A stretch of 64,000 bases of DNA from Lysinibacillus odysseyi 34hs-1 = NBRC 100172 (GCF_001591965.1 NZ_BCVX01000001.1:1-64000); one strand, 5' to 3'; positions 26,732-36,181 are shown, counted from the stretch's first letter. A program made the numbers and translations. The notes: generated from the sequence alone by a model not told the origin.

Positions 26732-27274
26732 TTATCGAATTTCAATCTGGATTGCTTTCATATGTCTTACCCAGTCCATTGCTTTTCTCACCAGTTCATC
26801 CGTATACTGCTGTTTGGCCTGCTGATATTTATGATGGTCTTCGAAAAAACGCTCAGCCAATTGCAGCTTATGTTCACCATACTTTCTCGCTTCGTCAGGA
26901 TGCTGCTTTAAATATGCTTTAAAATTTAAATGGATATCGATATGTTCATTTTCTACCTGGAAGACATGCAAATGATGGGTTCTGTTATCTCCACCCTTTG
27001 TAAAATAACGCCTGCCGGAAATGTCATTCTCTCCTTTTGCGTAATAGCCAAGAACCGACATCTCTTCGTTATATAAATCTATTTTGTCTATATTCCTTAC
27101 AACCATCAATATATCAATAATTGGCTTTGCATAGCCGATTGCCTGAATCGAGGTGCTGCCGATATGAAATAAATCAATCAGCTCCTCTTCGAAAATAGTT
27201 TCCAGCAGTAGCTTTTCCTTGTAGTAATCTTCATTCCATTGCGCAGTCCATTTCGTGATATTTGTTTTTCTCAC
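26732..27274 (-). CDS. GrpB family (UPF0157) nucleotidyltransferase-fold protein
   Basis: About 180 residues. FHIGSTSIQAIGYAKPIIDI carries the GS-motif and two-acid layout of the nucleotidyltransferase fold, and HHLHVFQVENEHIDIHLNF adds the third acidic position. GrpB proteins are widespread; some link to coenzyme A metabolism or toxin-antitoxin-like modules, but the reaction is unsettled. A GTG at 27274 is preferred for spacing to AAGGAG; a TTG one codon earlier is possible. It stands alone. Confidence 0.8.
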   Translation of the reverse strand: MRKTNITKWTAQWNEDYYKEKLLLETIFEEELIDLFHIGSTSIQAIGYAKPIIDILMVVRNIDKIDLYNEEMSVLGYYAKGENDISGRRYFTKGGDNRTHHLHVFQVENEHIDIHLNFKAYLKQHPDEARKYGEHKLQLAERFFEDHHKYQQAKQQYTDELVRKAMDWVRHMKAIQIEIR

Positions 27275-27713
27275 CAAAGTACTCCTTCTTACTATAGAGT
27301 CCGTTTATTTCTTATTTCTACACCCCTACTTTTCTATATCATTCCATTATATAGAAAATAAAAATAAGATGGTATGGAAATAGGTTCTTCTACTATATTG
27401 CTTCTTGTTCTCTAATTGTCTTAAATTCGCTGAATATAATGAGAAAACTGCATCTGACTTCTGGACCACTCCTGAAGGCAGTTTCGTTTGCCTTCAATTT
27501 GGTTTCCCGATAAAATAAAACCGTTCAGACATTATAGTAAAAGAGAAATATATGAACGTATAACACGGAAATATAATATGGTTCCCCTTGGATTCATCAA
27601 TAAATTGATTGCTATAGGTGAATTAGATTTATAGACGATTGCTTTCGCAGCAAAAACGGTGAATAACAGGAAAGGGACTGCTCTACTATTTTCAGACAAA
27701 GGAGGGATAGTAG
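27275..27713. other. Intergenic region upstream of the SMR pair
   Basis: This 439-bp region between divergent genes has no credible open frame. It contains a 7-bp hairpin (GAAGGCA 27474-27480 with TGCCTTC 27489-27495). A smaller TTGC/GCAA hairpin lies near 27640. I looked for guanidine riboswitch signatures, which often precede SMR exporters, and did not find them. Confidence 0.5.
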
Positions 27714-28028
27714 ATGGGTTTTTTATGGCTGGCAATAGCAATTATAGCCGAAGTATTTGGCAGTTCCATGCTAAAGCTGACAGAAGGTTTTAAGCGGCTC
27801 TTTCCCTCAATTGGTGTAATTGCAGGATATGCGGTTGCCTTTTACGGGCTTTCGCTTGCCCTCAAAGAACTTCCGCTGGGGGTAGCTTATGCGATATGGG
27901 CTGGGGTTGGTACAGCCTTAACCGCACTTGTCGGGATTGTTTTTTATAAAGAAGCACTTCATTTAAAAAAGGCGATTGGGATATTGTTGATCATCGGCGG
28001 GGTTGCCTTGTTAAATAGCGGGGTCTAG
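27714..28028 (+). CDS. SMR family efflux subunit 1
   Basis: 104 residues with four membrane helices. The essential membrane glutamate lies in helix 1 (IAIIAEVFGSSMLKLTEGF), and GVAYAIWAGVGTALTALVG is the family signature. It belongs to the small multidrug resistance proteins, which exchange protons for cationic compounds. The adjacent gene encodes a second, different SMR protein, so the working form is probably a heterodimer as in EbrAB or YkkCD. AAAGGAGGG lies 9 nt before the ATG. Confidence 0.88.
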   Translation: MGFLWLAIAIIAEVFGSSMLKLTEGFKRLFPSIGVIAGYAVAFYGLSLALKELPLGVAYAIWAGVGTALTALVGIVFYKEALHLKKAIGILLIIGGVALLNSGV

Positions 28029-28037
28029 GAGGGTAAT

Positions 28038-28391
28038 ATGCGAGGTTATGTATATTTAAGTATATCCATACTTTCTGAAATAGTTGGGACTTTTTCCTTG
28101 AAGTTTTCCGAGGGATTTACCGTATTCGCCCCTTCCATCATTGTAGTGCTAGGATACGGATTGGCTTTTTATATGCTTGGTAAATCACTCGCCTATTTGC
28201 CCTTAAGCCTTGCCTATGCAATCTGGTCAGGGATTGGCACAGCTCTCACTGCTGTTTTGGGCATTGTCTTCTTGGATGATCCACTAAGCATAGGCGGAGT
28301 TTTAGGGGTTATTTTCATTATAGGCGGCGTTGTATTAATGAATAGTTCGTCAAGTGACACTGACAGCGGTTCTTTAGAGCAGGAGGCATAA
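28038..28391 (+). CDS. SMR family efflux subunit 2
   Basis: 117 residues with four membrane helices, the conserved glutamate in SISILSEIVGTFSLKFSEGF, and SLAYAIWSGIGTALTAVLG. A polar Ser/Asp/Glu tail of about 17 residues follows helix 4; the same total length is known for B. subtilis EbrB. It begins 9 bp after the first SMR gene, with GGAGGG upstream of its ATG. The pair probably has opposite membrane orientation, one subunit each way. The transported substrate is unknown. Confidence 0.88.
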   Translation: MRGYVYLSISILSEIVGTFSLKFSEGFTVFAPSIIVVLGYGLAFYMLGKSLAYLPLSLAYAIWSGIGTALTAVLGIVFLDDPLSIGGVLGVIFIIGGVVLMNSSSSDTDSGSLEQEA

Positions 28392-28414
28392 ATAAAATAA
28401 GAACTCGCCTCATT

Positions 28415-28446
28415 GAAATAGAAAAGGAGTACTCCTTTTCTATTTC
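28415..28446. terminator. Perfect 32-bp palindrome acting as bidirectional terminator
   Basis: GAAATAGAAAAGGAGT (28415-28430) pairs exactly with the following 16 bp. It ends the SMR operon and overlaps the last codons and stop of the DUF421 gene. Confidence 0.75.
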
Positions 28447-29117
28447 TCATAATAAATAAAATAAAAACCCCTTGTTTCAGACCATTCTCCGTAATAGACA
28501 ACACCCGGATCCGCTACCCCTTCCTTATTTAATTGTGCTAACAGCCACTCTTTCGTTTTTCCAGCCCTTATTACCTCTTTTTCTTTTATTTCTCCTTCAT
28601 CCACGAATAAATATGTCGGCTCATTTTCCGGCGGATTAAGGTCTAACATCTCGGCAGTAACAGCTGTTTCTTTTACTTTCGGCAGTACGCTGAGCGCTCC
28701 ATTTGTCTCTAACGTAGCATGTTCTATCTCAGACACAGAGAAATACCCTTGATTTCGAAGCAGAATTCGCAGCTGTTCCATTTCTATTTTATTTTTCTCT
28801 AAGGCTTTTATATTTACTTTTCCGTTCCTTATTAAATCCGTACATTCTCCTTTCAGCAGCTTTCTAAACCATTCAGATTTCAATGTTATTTTTTCGATAA
28901 TATAAATTAATAGTCCCCATAGGAAAATCGTATAGGCTATGTGGAATATCGTCACATTTTTGTCATACATCCCTTCTTCCAAAAAGCCGCCCAGGACAAG
29001 TAAATAAACTATATCAAATGGTGTAACTTGCGAGATTTCTTTTTTACCGAGCAGGCGTATTACAATAAGTAAACTGATCAAACCGCCTATGGCTTTAATT
29101 GTAATCTCTGTAAACAT
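28440..29117 (-). CDS. DUF421 (YetF-like) membrane protein
   Basis: 225 residues. Three N-terminal membrane helices include RLLGKKEISQVTPFDIV, the family signature, followed by two small alpha/beta YetF domains (LIRNGKVNIKALEKNKIEME through LRNQGYFSVSEIEHATLE). B. subtilis has several paralogues, some expressed in spores; recent work on the wider family points to ion or spore membrane roles, but this one cannot be placed. It shares its terminator with the convergent SMR genes. Confidence 0.85.
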   Translation of the reverse strand: MFTEITIKAIGGLISLLIVIRLLGKKEISQVTPFDIVYLLVLGGFLEEGMYDKNVTIFHIAYTIFLWGLLIYIIEKITLKSEWFRKLLKGECTDLIRNGKVNIKALEKNKIEMEQLRILLRNQGYFSVSEIEHATLETNGALSVLPKVKETAVTAEMLDLNPPENEPTYLFVDEGEIKEKEVIRAGKTKEWLLAQLNKEGVADPGVVYYGEWSETRGFYFIYYEK

Positions 29118-29337
29118 ATTAGGTCCCCCCCTTATTCAACACAAGCTAGCTAGCTTACTATCTTCATTCCCTTTTCTTCTTTTATGAACCTTCCAGTTAA
29201 TGCTTATCAATGAATAAGTATTATCACTTCCCAAAATTTCATCGCCATATATTGGGAAGGTAAAGAACTTTGCTATCTACGGCTAGTTTGTTTTTGTGCT
29301 AGAAAGGCATTGGGAGAATGGGAGGAATACAAAAAAA

Positions 29338-29365
29338 CCCTTGGTACCAATCGTTGGACCAAGGG
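29338..29365 (-). terminator. Terminator downstream of the chemotaxis receptor gene
   Basis: CCCTTGGT (29338-29345) pairs with ACCAAGGG (29358-29365), and an inner CCAA/TTGG pair extends the stem across one bulged A. A run of seven T follows on the minus strand. It lies about 100 bp past the receptor stop; the rest of 29118-29463 shows nothing else beyond a short AGCTAGCTAGCT palindrome near 29148. Confidence 0.8.
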
Positions 29366-29463
29366 ACACTTTTCAATATTCAAGAACTTTGACTAGCATT
29401 TTTCTTTATGCCTCAATCAATAGACTGAGCGTTTTTTAGGCTCATTATCACTTACGTATGAAT

Positions 29464-31146
29464 TTAAATCTTAAAATTATTCACTAACCCTTGTAAATCT
29501 ATAGCCTGGCCGCTTAAATCGTTTGCAACTGCCGTAACTTCCTGTAATGTGGAAAGCTGCTGTTGGGAAGAAGCTTGTGAGCTTGCTGCCTGTTCTGCAG
29601 TCGCTTCTGATGATACGGCAATTTCTGTTACGGATTGCGATACATGCTTTGCAGAAGCTGATATTTCCTCCGTTACAGCAGAAATCTCCTCAATTTGCAG
29701 TTTCATATTATCAATTTCATTTACGATTTTTTGGAACGAAGCACCCGCATTGTTAATAACGTTTACACCAGTTTCAACTGTACGAAGACTTTCTTGTACA
29801 GCACGCTCCACATTTCTTGTATCTGCCTGAATTTCGTTTGTCAGCGTCACGATTTGCCCTGCTGATTGGCCTGACTCCTCAGCTAGCTTCCGTACTTCAT
29901 CTGCAACAACTGCAAAACCTTTCCCTGCTTCCCCTGCCCGCGCTGCTTCAATGGCGGCATTTAAAGCTAATAGATTTGTTTGGGCGGTAATACTCGTAAT
30001 GACCTTTGAAATATTTTCAATATCCTCCGACTGTTTGCTTAATCTTTGAATAAGGTCAGTTGTTAACTTTGTTGACTCATAAATGGCATCCATTTGCTGC
30101 CCGGCCGACTGAATGTCTACTGCCCCTTGATTGGCCACGGAAAGAGTACCGGCAGCACTATCCTGCAAAGTCGTGGAAGAATCTGCAATACGTTCTACTG
30201 CAGCAGCGGTTTCTTCCATAGCGACAGCATTTTCACGCGCGAACTTAGCCGAATTCATTGTATTATGAGATGTTTCTTCGGCATGGACGGCCAATTCAGT
30301 AGAAGATGCTGTAACTTCTTCCGTAGAGGCGCTTAATTGTTCTGCAGAGGCACTTAAATGCCTTGCATTATCCATCAGTTGGGATAAAAGCCCCTTTAAT
30401 GTATTTTTCATTGTATTAAACGAAGCAGCCAGCTGCCCCAATTCATCTTTCGAACGAATTTGAAGATCATCACTCGTTAAATCGCCTGCTGCAATTGTCA
30501 TGACAGCATTTTGCAACACACGGAGAGGTTTTGCAATCATATTATTCATTTTATAGGCAATAGCAGAACCGACTAAAATCGATAAGACAATTACACCAAT
30601 GGCAATGAGAAATGCTTGCTTTGATCTCTTATCTGCCTCCTGCTGGGCTTGGTCAAAAAACACCTTAATTTCTTCTGATAATTCATTCGAAGCTGCTATA
30701 ACCTCATCTCTTACTGGAAGTAAACTCCCTGTATAATAGGCAGCAGCTGCAAAAACATCTTTATTTTGATTGAGGTCTACCACGTGATCTATTTCCTTTT
30801 GGAAAGCTTTTACTTTTTCCTCCGTATTAGCAAGCGCTTTCTTCGACTTCTCTGTATTATATTGACTTGCTATGGACTGGAGCGTTTTGTTAATATTCCC
30901 CTCTGTTTCACGCATATGGTCCAAAGACTCTACATCTCCCAATAGATAGGTCTGGAGCTGTGAACCCTCTAAAACTATATATCGATCAAGATCACTTGTA
31001 TCATAGATTTGGGGAAGCCCCTCTGATAAGGCTTTGTCATACTGCTGATCAATGTTTATTACTTGAAGATATATTCCTATCCCCGATAATACAGTAATTA
31101 CCATCATCGTGATAAATCCCAATAATAACTTTTTAGTGATAGACAT
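29464..31146 (-). CDS. Methyl-accepting chemotaxis protein with 4HB sensor
   Basis: 560 residues. A membrane helix at about 7-27, a four-helix-bundle ligand domain to about 180, a second helix (about 184-204), a HAMP linker and a long signalling domain follow in order. The tip is [20 protein letters not shown], the part that contacts CheA and CheW. Long Ser/Ala/Glu-rich coiled coil flanks hold methylation sites. It senses small molecules outside the cell or through binding proteins and steers motility. AAAAGGAG lies 9-10 nt before the ATG. It stands alone with its own terminator. Confidence 0.93.
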   Translation of the reverse strand: MSITKKLLLGFITMMVITVLSGIGIYLQVINIDQQYDKALSEGLPQIYDTSDLDRYIVLEGSQLQTYLLGDVESLDHMRETEGNINKTLQSIASQYNTEKSKKALANTEEKVKAFQKEIDHVVDLNQNKDVFAAAAYYTGSLLPVRDEVIAASNELSEEIKVFFDQAQQEADKRSKQAFLIAIGVIVLSILVGSAIAYKMNNMIAKPLRVLQNAVMTIAAGDLTSDDLQIRSKDELGQLAASFNTMKNTLKGLLSQLMDNARHLSASAEQLSASTEEVTASSTELAVHAEETSHNTMNSAKFARENAVAMEETAAAVERIADSSTTLQDSAAGTLSVANQGAVDIQSAGQQMDAIYESTKLTTDLIQRLSKQSEDIENISKVITSITAQTNLLALNAAIEAARAGEAGKGFAVVADEVRKLAEESGQSAGQIVTLTNEIQADTRNVERAVQESLRTVETGVNVINNAGASFQKIVNEIDNMKLQIEEISAVTEEISASAKHVSQSVTEIAVSSEATAEQAASSQASSQQQLSTLQEVTAVANDLSGQAIDLQGLVNNFKI

Positions 31147-31501
31147 CTAATTTTACTCCTTTTTACATCCTTTAGAATTTTTTGCCTTTTTGAGTATAAC
31201 TTCTTTAAGCCCTTTTGACTAGAGGGATTATTGGTAATTAGCATTATTTATTTTTTACAAGTATAAATAATTAGTATAGAAGGAAAATCTTACCCGTTAT
31301 TTTTTTAAAAAAGGTGTGCTATTATCCCTATTATAGAAATTGGGTTTTGAATTATAGAAGTAACGGTAACGGTGACTTTTTCATATTTTCATTGTGGGTG
31401 AAATGATATTTTCGATGCAGCATTAAAAAGAAAGCGCACTGGTTTTTGTACTTTTGTATGAAACGAATTCAATCTATACATTATTTGGTGGAGGTTTTTT
31501 A
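31147..31501. other. Intergenic region with no gene
   Basis: The 355 bp between the chemotaxis receptor and a divergent small gene are AT-rich. A TAACGG direct repeat occurs near 31364. I searched for a sigma-D-type flagellar promoter for the receptor and found no convincing match. Confidence 0.5.
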
Positions 31502-31828
31502 ATGAAAGCTATATCTTCTGTGGAAAAATTAGAGGACGCATTATCGGTTTTGGATCAGATAGAAGGAGTGAAATCAATTGATTCTATCCTTGATACGTTA
31601 CAAGACCGGGATATATTCCCAGAAATAACTGTCCTAGTACTGAATTCACGTTTTGAGCTCCTATATCTTGTAGAGGAACAAAAAGTACTATTTTTAACAC
31701 TTGAAAAGGCAATAACTTTAGATGTTGCATCTATTGATGAAATCAATCTTATATCTCAACATACACCTGCAATTGAAAATGCGCTAAATGAAATAGTTGA
31801 AGCTGGTGCTCTACGAACTCATATGTAA
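31502..31828 (+). CDS. Small hypothetical protein
   Basis: 108 residues, acidic and probably soluble, with no signal peptide or membrane helix. It starts with a helical stretch (SVEKLEDALSVLDQIEGVKS), then two hydrophobic strands (ITVLVLNSRFELLYLVEEQ and KVLFLTLEKA). I do not recognise a family. The ATG at 31502 has GGAGG 7-8 nt upstream, while the in-frame ATG at 31454 has none. The gene stands alone. Confidence 0.65.
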   Translation: MKAISSVEKLEDALSVLDQIEGVKSIDSILDTLQDRDIFPEITVLVLNSRFELLYLVEEQKVLFLTLEKAITLDVASIDEINLISQHTPAIENALNEIVEAGALRTHM

Positions 31829-31900
31829 TATTTCCGTGCCACACAACAAAAAGCCATTTTCAACAATGCCAATCGTTTAGATGAATGAGGGCATATAAGC

Positions 31901-31952
31901 AAGGGATCACGTAAGCGCTTTCTTCTCCAGCAGAAATGCAAACGTGACCCTT
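31901..31952. repeat. Imperfect inverted repeat between convergent genes
   Basis: AAGGGATCACGT (31901-31912) pairs with ACGTGACCCTT (31942-31952), leaving one bulged A and a loop of about 29 nt. It is placed where a terminator is expected, but a clear T run is short. Confidence 0.4.
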
Positions 31953-31962
31953 TCTAGAATTT

Positions 31963-32463
31963 TTAATGGTACATTCCCAGATTTTCCTTGCCGGTAATGT
32001 TCTCAATATCTACTTCAAATAATTCGATTTTCGGTAAAATGGGATACCCTTTTTTCTCAAACTCCCAATTTGGGTCACCGTACTTTTCGAGCAGCCTGTC
32101 AAAAAACCATTCTTTCATTGAATCATCCGTTATATGTTTGACTTGGCCAAATAACACAACACTTGTATAGACGAGTGCTGATTGACATGCATATTTCTTA
32201 CCCGGATGTAAATCACCCATTTCACTTACTTCAATGCTTACTTTAGGGTTACTTTTAATGTTGGACCAGAAATGACTCTCACGAATATTTCCTATATGAA
32301 GATATAATTTTTTACCCCCGTCATGTATATACACAAACGGAATGACATATGGATAGCCGTCTTCGTCAACCGTTGCAACATGTGCTACTTTCCCGGCTTG
32401 TAAAAGCTGTAGTGCTTCTTCCTTTGGCAGTTCTACTCGTTTGTTTTCAATTAACCCTCTCAT
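31963..32463 (-). CDS. Pyridoxamine 5'-phosphate oxidase-like flavin protein
   Basis: About 166 residues with the split-barrel fold that binds FMN. Key parts are GKVAHVATVDEDGYPYVIPF, the strand LYLHIGNIRESHFW with its FMN phosphate contacts, and the closing segment LFGQVKHI. It resembles NimA-like or general nitro/flavin reductase proteins more than true pyridoxine oxidase. The second of two nearby ATGs (32463) has AAGGGG at a better distance than the first (32469). Single gene; the substrate is unknown. Confidence 0.75.
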   Translation of the reverse strand: MRGLIENKRVELPKEEALQLLQAGKVAHVATVDEDGYPYVIPFVYIHDGGKKLYLHIGNIRESHFWSNIKSNPKVSIEVSEMGDLHPGKKYACQSALVYTSVVLFGQVKHITDDSMKEWFFDRLLEKYGDPNWEFEKKGYPILPKIELFEVDIENITGKENLGMYH

Positions 32464-32654
32464 TCTCATGCACCCCTTCGAATTAATTTACAAAAAAAGA
32501 AATACTACTCAGTTAAACATATATTTATAATACATCTTTGATTACTCATTGGGAAGATTATTTGGAAAGTTTTGTTACAAAAAACACTTGCTATTAAACT
32601 ATATTTGAATACTCTTTTAGCATTGTTTAAAAAGAAAAAAGAGCAAAATGCCCT

Positions 32655-33407
32655 TTAAATGAGCTGCTCTTTTAAACGTTTTATGGAGGAATGGACCGTT
32701 AACCGGTGGTAGCTAATAAGTTTGTTTTTAAAAATTACTCCATATACCCCGTACGGAGTTGGAGCGTATTCTAGTAACTGCTCCCGGGATTTTAAATCAA
32801 TAATTTCCGGCAAGATGCCAAGCTTATTTGCCGCTTCTATCATATTTTGTGTGGCGATATCCAAATAAGGACATTGCTGTGTACGTATAATGGTTATATC
32901 TTCATAGCAAAGCCGCTCCTCCCAGTTACGCGGGAAATGCGGAAGCACTCCCTTTTGAAACGTATGGACGAGAAGCTCGAATCCATATGGTGCCTTGTCA
33001 ATTTCCACGAAGTGATTTTTTATAAAGATGTCCTTGCTCGGCGTCCACGATGTTTCGGCATTTGTCAGGACGACAACGCCGTCTTTATTCTGCTGTTTTG
33101 CATCCTCGATACAGTGCTGGATTAGTGCTGTAGCATATCCCTTCCCTGCAATTCCTACCCATAGGCAGTGAATGACAAGGTAATTTTCACCGTAAATAAC
33201 GCGGGAAGAATGCTCAATCGGTACATATTCTATGAATCCGGCCTGTTTCCCGTTCTCCAGCAATTTTACATATTTCAGCCCTTTATCAAAAGTATTTTGC
33301 AGCCATTCATTCTTTCCAAGATAGCCCGGGGACTGTGGCTTGCTCCGAAGGCAGTAACAGCCTTCGGAAGATACATTTTCTTCTGTCAACTCGATTATTT
33401 GCTTCAA
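32655..33407 (-). CDS. yoaP: GNAT acetyltransferase with YoaP C-terminal domain
   Basis: 250 residues, the length of B. subtilis YoaP. The first 150 are a GNAT domain (GENYLVIHCLWVGIAGKGYA, then VLTNAETSWTPSKDIFIKNH). From there a separate domain follows with CPYLDIATQNMIEAANKLGI and YAPTPYGVYGVIFKNKLISYH, which matches the YoaP-type domain. The start is TTG at 33407 with GGGGGA 9 nt upstream. Acceptor unknown. A possible AT-rich terminator overlaps its end. Confidence 0.75.
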   Translation of the reverse strand: MKQIIELTEENVSSEGCYCLRSKPQSPGYLGKNEWLQNTFDKGLKYVKLLENGKQAGFIEYVPIEHSSRVIYGENYLVIHCLWVGIAGKGYATALIQHCIEDAKQQNKDGVVVLTNAETSWTPSKDIFIKNHFVEIDKAPYGFELLVHTFQKGVLPHFPRNWEERLCYEDITIIRTQQCPYLDIATQNMIEAANKLGILPEIIDLKSREQLLEYAPTPYGVYGVIFKNKLISYHRLTVHSSIKRLKEQLI

Positions 33408-33425
33408 CTTCTATTTCCCCCGCTC

Positions 33426-33866
33426 TTATTTTCTAACCTTATTACCAAAGAGAATGGTTCCGATAATCATAACTAAAAGCAATGCAATACCCATTGGCAA
33501 AAAGATGTTTCTCTTTCCTTCTTTATACTCGTATATCCCGTCACTGTAAGCTTTTTTATACGTATGATCCTTCTGTTGAACGGCAATAGCTTTCCCCCAT
33601 TCTACGCCTTTAATTGCATAATATTTTGTACCTTTTGGATAAGCGTTTGAAAAATTGCCGCCCTTTGGTTTCAAATCGGAGTAGCTGGTTACTTGTCCGA
33701 TTTCCTCTCCTACCTCTGTCACATATTCCTCGCTCATTATATAAATGGTATCATTCCAGACAACAAAACGATATGCCCAATCCGTTGCTTTGCTTTGCTG
33801 CGGAAACTGTGTTGCAGAGATTGTACTGATTAACAGGGCCAAGAAAACAAACCTGACCTTTGCCAT
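33426..33866 (-). CDS. Exported or membrane-tethered hypothetical protein
   Basis: 146 residues. A signal peptide (FVFLALLISTISATQFPQQ) leads a 90-residue extracytoplasmic domain with several aromatic residues (YRFVVWNDTIYIMSEEYV). One C-terminal membrane helix (IFLPMGIALLLVMIIGTILF) ends in a basic GNKVRK stop-transfer tail. It would face outside, anchored by the C-terminus. Function unknown. GGGGAGA lies upstream of the ATG. It starts 12 bp after the DUF4275 gene and ends 18 bp before yoaP, so the three may form an operon. Confidence 0.7.
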   Translation of the reverse strand: MAKVRFVFLALLISTISATQFPQQSKATDWAYRFVVWNDTIYIMSEEYVTEVGEEIGQVTSYSDLKPKGGNFSNAYPKGTKYYAIKGVEWGKAIAVQQKDHTYKKAYSDGIYEYKEGKRNIFLPMGIALLLVMIIGTILFGNKVRK

Positions 33867-33878
33867 GTTTCTCCCCCT

Positions 33879-34289
33879 TTACAGCGCAATAAAATATGGG
33901 CCGCATTGTTCCTCGTGCGTCATAACAAATGTCCATTTCTGCTTCTCATCCATTACATACAGATCGTTTCGGTCCATATTAAATGAGTCGTATGGTAAAT
34001 CAGTCAACGCTAAATTCTTTGCATTCCCTACCGAGTATGCTTTATCTATAAATTGATAGAAAATGATACATCTGTCTTTGTCTTGCTGCATGAAAAGTGC
34101 GACGGCCTCTTCTCCCGTTGCACACGCTGTAACACCCCAACTGCATGCATGCCATAAAAATTGATCTAAAAAGATTTGTTCCTTTTCTTTTTTCGATAAA
34201 TGCCCAGCAAATACTTCTTCCCAGGCTTTACGAAAAACTGCCCCTGATTCAGGGCTTTCTGTTACTTGTAGTTCCTGGCTGAAAGGCAT
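33879..34289 (-). CDS. DUF4275 family protein
   Basis: 136 residues, soluble. KKEKEQIFLDQFLWHACSWG, CIIFYQFIDKAY and WTFVMTHEEQCGPYF are the conserved blocks I associate with DUF4275, a Bacillales family of unknown function often found next to other small accessory genes. It is probably first in a unit with the membrane protein and yoaP that follow. Confidence 0.75.
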   Translation of the reverse strand: MPFSQELQVTESPESGAVFRKAWEEVFAGHLSKKEKEQIFLDQFLWHACSWGVTACATGEEAVALFMQQDKDRCIIFYQFIDKAYSVGNAKNLALTDLPYDSFNMDRNDLYVMDEKQKWTFVMTHEEQCGPYFIAL

Positions 34290-34538
34290 ATACTTTATTC
34301 TCCTTGCTGCTAATAACGCTATATTTTGTTTTTTTCACATCTCAAAAACCATTATACATTATCAGGAAAATTTGGTACTGGTATTTTCAAATCGAACTGC
34401 CCGTTTTCTGATCAATTATTTTTGATAAATGAAGTATTTCTCCGGGGAATTTAAGCCTATTTTTAGCACCCGCTTTTCGTGCTACAATAAATCAGCAGCA
34501 TCCAGCTGACTCCTTTTTTCGAAAGGGGGTGTACTGTT

Positions 34539-34679
34539 GTGCCTTTTCCATCACGCATGCAGAAGGCTAAAGCTGAAATGAAAAAGAAGCGTGAAGAAAG
34601 ATTAGCCGTCTTTCGCTACGCTACGGATTTATTCCGTTTTGTTGATACGCTGTATCGTCTTTTTCGGATTATGCTGTAA
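34539..34679 (+). CDS. 46-residue basic small protein
   Basis: GTG at 34539 begins a 46-codon frame (MPFPSRMQKAKAEMKKKREE at the start) with a well-placed GAAAGGGGG 9 nt upstream. A strong terminator follows 15 bp after its stop. The product is a lysine/arginine-rich helix followed by an amphipathic, aromatic helix that ends in LYRLFRIML. The ribosome site, frame and terminator together make a real gene likely. I do not recognise the protein; a basic helix of this kind could bind membrane or nucleic acid. Confidence 0.6.
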   Translation: MPFPSRMQKAKAEMKKKREERLAVFRYATDLFRFVDTLYRLFRIML

Positions 34680-34693
34680 AAAACCTTGCGTTT

Positions 34694-34727
34694 CACCGTC
34701 TGGTCCAGCCAACCAGGCGGTGTTTTT
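34694..34727 (+). terminator. Terminator after the 46-residue gene
   Basis: CACCGTCTGGT (34694-34704) pairs with ACCAGGCGGTG (34712-34722), one G-U pair, 7-nt loop, then TTTTT. Confidence 0.85.
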
Positions 34728-34764
34728 AACATGGAGATTGTAGCCCTAAAAAGGAGGACCGTTA

Positions 34765-35205
34765 ATGGACTATCAAATTGAAATCGATTTACATCCAAAT
34801 AAGGAATTTGCTGATTTTTTAAGTAAGATGATTAGGGAGTTCAATAATGAGCATTCGATTTATCATCTGGAAGCTAGAAAGAAAGGCGGAGTTCAGCCGA
34901 TTAATCTCATTGTTTCCGATAGCAATAACGTCTGGGTTGGCGGCATAAACGCCGATGTGTATTGGGGATGGGTAGAAATCCATAATTTTTGGTTTCAGAA
35001 CAGCTACCGCAACAAGGGAGTAGGAAGCCGTCTCCTCAAGCAATTGGAATTGATAGCAAAAGAGAAAGGCGCAACAAAAGCACTGCTGACGACTTTTGAA
35101 TTTCAGGCACGCTCCTATTATGAAAAACATGGCTATCAAGTCGTTGGAGAAATAAAAGATTATCCTCCCGGGAGCAGTTACTATACGATGGTAAAGCAAT
35201 TCTAG
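34765..35205 (+). CDS. GNAT acetyltransferase
   Basis: 146 residues. The cofactor strand and loop read VEIHNFWFQNSYRNKGVGSR, with R-N-K-G-V-G in the pyrophosphate position. The end has LLTTFEFQARSYYEKHGYQVVGEI. It is closest to small aminoglycoside-type or general N-acetyltransferases; the acceptor is unknown. AAAGGAGG lies 7-8 nt before the ATG. Single gene. Confidence 0.82.
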   Translation: MDYQIEIDLHPNKEFADFLSKMIREFNNEHSIYHLEARKKGGVQPINLIVSDSNNVWVGGINADVYWGWVEIHNFWFQNSYRNKGVGSRLLKQLELIAKEKGATKALLTTFEFQARSYYEKHGYQVVGEIKDYPPGSSYYTMVKQF

Positions 35206-35369
35206 CAGGTTAGTTATTTCCCAAATAATCGCTCAAATAAAAGCGGAAGTTCTCTCAAAAGTTTATGTCTAACAAAATTCAAAGTATAACGCCTGATCTA
35301 TCCTCAAAGTAATTCAATTTAGTTCGTTTTTGTTATTATATAATTGTCTTTTATCAGCAGAGGCTATTT

Positions 35370-36047
35370 ATGAAAAAATTAGGTTTGCATCATATCGTTA
35401 AGTCAAATATCTATAACAAACAATTTTATATCGCAAAGGACGGATTTGAATTGACCAAAAAGTTTGGGCTAAGATTAGCCTTTGCCATAATCGTTGTTTT
35501 TCTTATTTTCATAAGCTATTCAGCTATTAGTATTTGGTCTTTTGGTAACAAAAATCAATTAGTTAAAACTGATGCGGCTGTAGTACTTGGTGCTGCTGCC
35601 TGGGGTGATAAACCCTCTCCTGTTTTGCGTGAGAGGATAAATCATTCTATCTGGCTTTATGAGAACGATTATGTAGAAAAAATTATCTTTACTGGTGGCA
35701 AGGGCAAGGATGATGACTATGCAGAATCCGAGGTAGCAAGAGATTATGCTATTAAAAACAATGTTCATTCAGAAGATATTCTTATTGAGACTAAATCAAA
35801 AATTACAGAAGAAAATCTAAAATACGCTTATGAAATTGCGAATGAGCAAAACTTGAATACTTTTACTATTGTAAGTGACCCATTGCATATGAAAAGAACA
35901 ATCTTATTAGCAAAAAATATTGGAATGGAGGCATATTCGTCACCTACTCAAAGTTCAGTTTATAAGACATTGAATAGTAAAGTGCCATTCTTCTTCCGAG
36001 AGTTGTTCTTTTATATTGGTTATATCTTCAGTTTGCCATTTAGATAA
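35370..36047 (+). CDS. DUF218 (YdcF/SanA-like) membrane protein
   Basis: 225 residues. One membrane helix (about 35-57) is followed by the DUF218 domain: DAAVVLGAAAWGDKPSPVLRERI, IIFTGGKGKDDDYAESEVA with its conserved Glu, and TIVSDPLHMKRTILLAK. Family members such as SanA and ElyC act at the cell envelope; the reaction is unsettled. AGAGG stands 7-8 nt before the ATG. It is AT-richer than its neighbours, which may indicate a different origin. Single gene. Confidence 0.8.
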   Translation: MKKLGLHHIVKSNIYNKQFYIAKDGFELTKKFGLRLAFAIIVVFLIFISYSAISIWSFGNKNQLVKTDAAVVLGAAAWGDKPSPVLRERINHSIWLYENDYVEKIIFTGGKGKDDDYAESEVARDYAIKNNVHSEDILIETKSKITEENLKYAYEIANEQNLNTFTIVSDPLHMKRTILLAKNIGMEAYSSPTQSSVYKTLNSKVPFFFRELFFYIGYIFSLPFR

Positions 36048-36181
36048 TTGTTGCCTGAAAAGGACTACTAGGTGCTTTTTCTTTCGGCATAATATCAACA
36101 CTCTTATTTAACAGAGCCTTTTAATAAAAAGTATGGAGCATGTTTAATCATAACAACAGGTCATGCCTTGAAAAGAAAAAA

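Noticed and set aside
26659-26922. 87-codon plus-strand frame with AAGGAG upstream
   Set aside because: Antisense to the end of the GrpB gene, and the product has no recognisable order.
27275-27713. Guanidine riboswitch upstream of the SMR pair
   Set aside because: I looked for ykkC-type and mini-ykkC signatures; only simple hairpins were found.
31147-31320. Sigma-D flagellar promoter for the chemotaxis receptor
   Set aside because: No TAAA and GCCGATAA pair at the proper spacing was seen.
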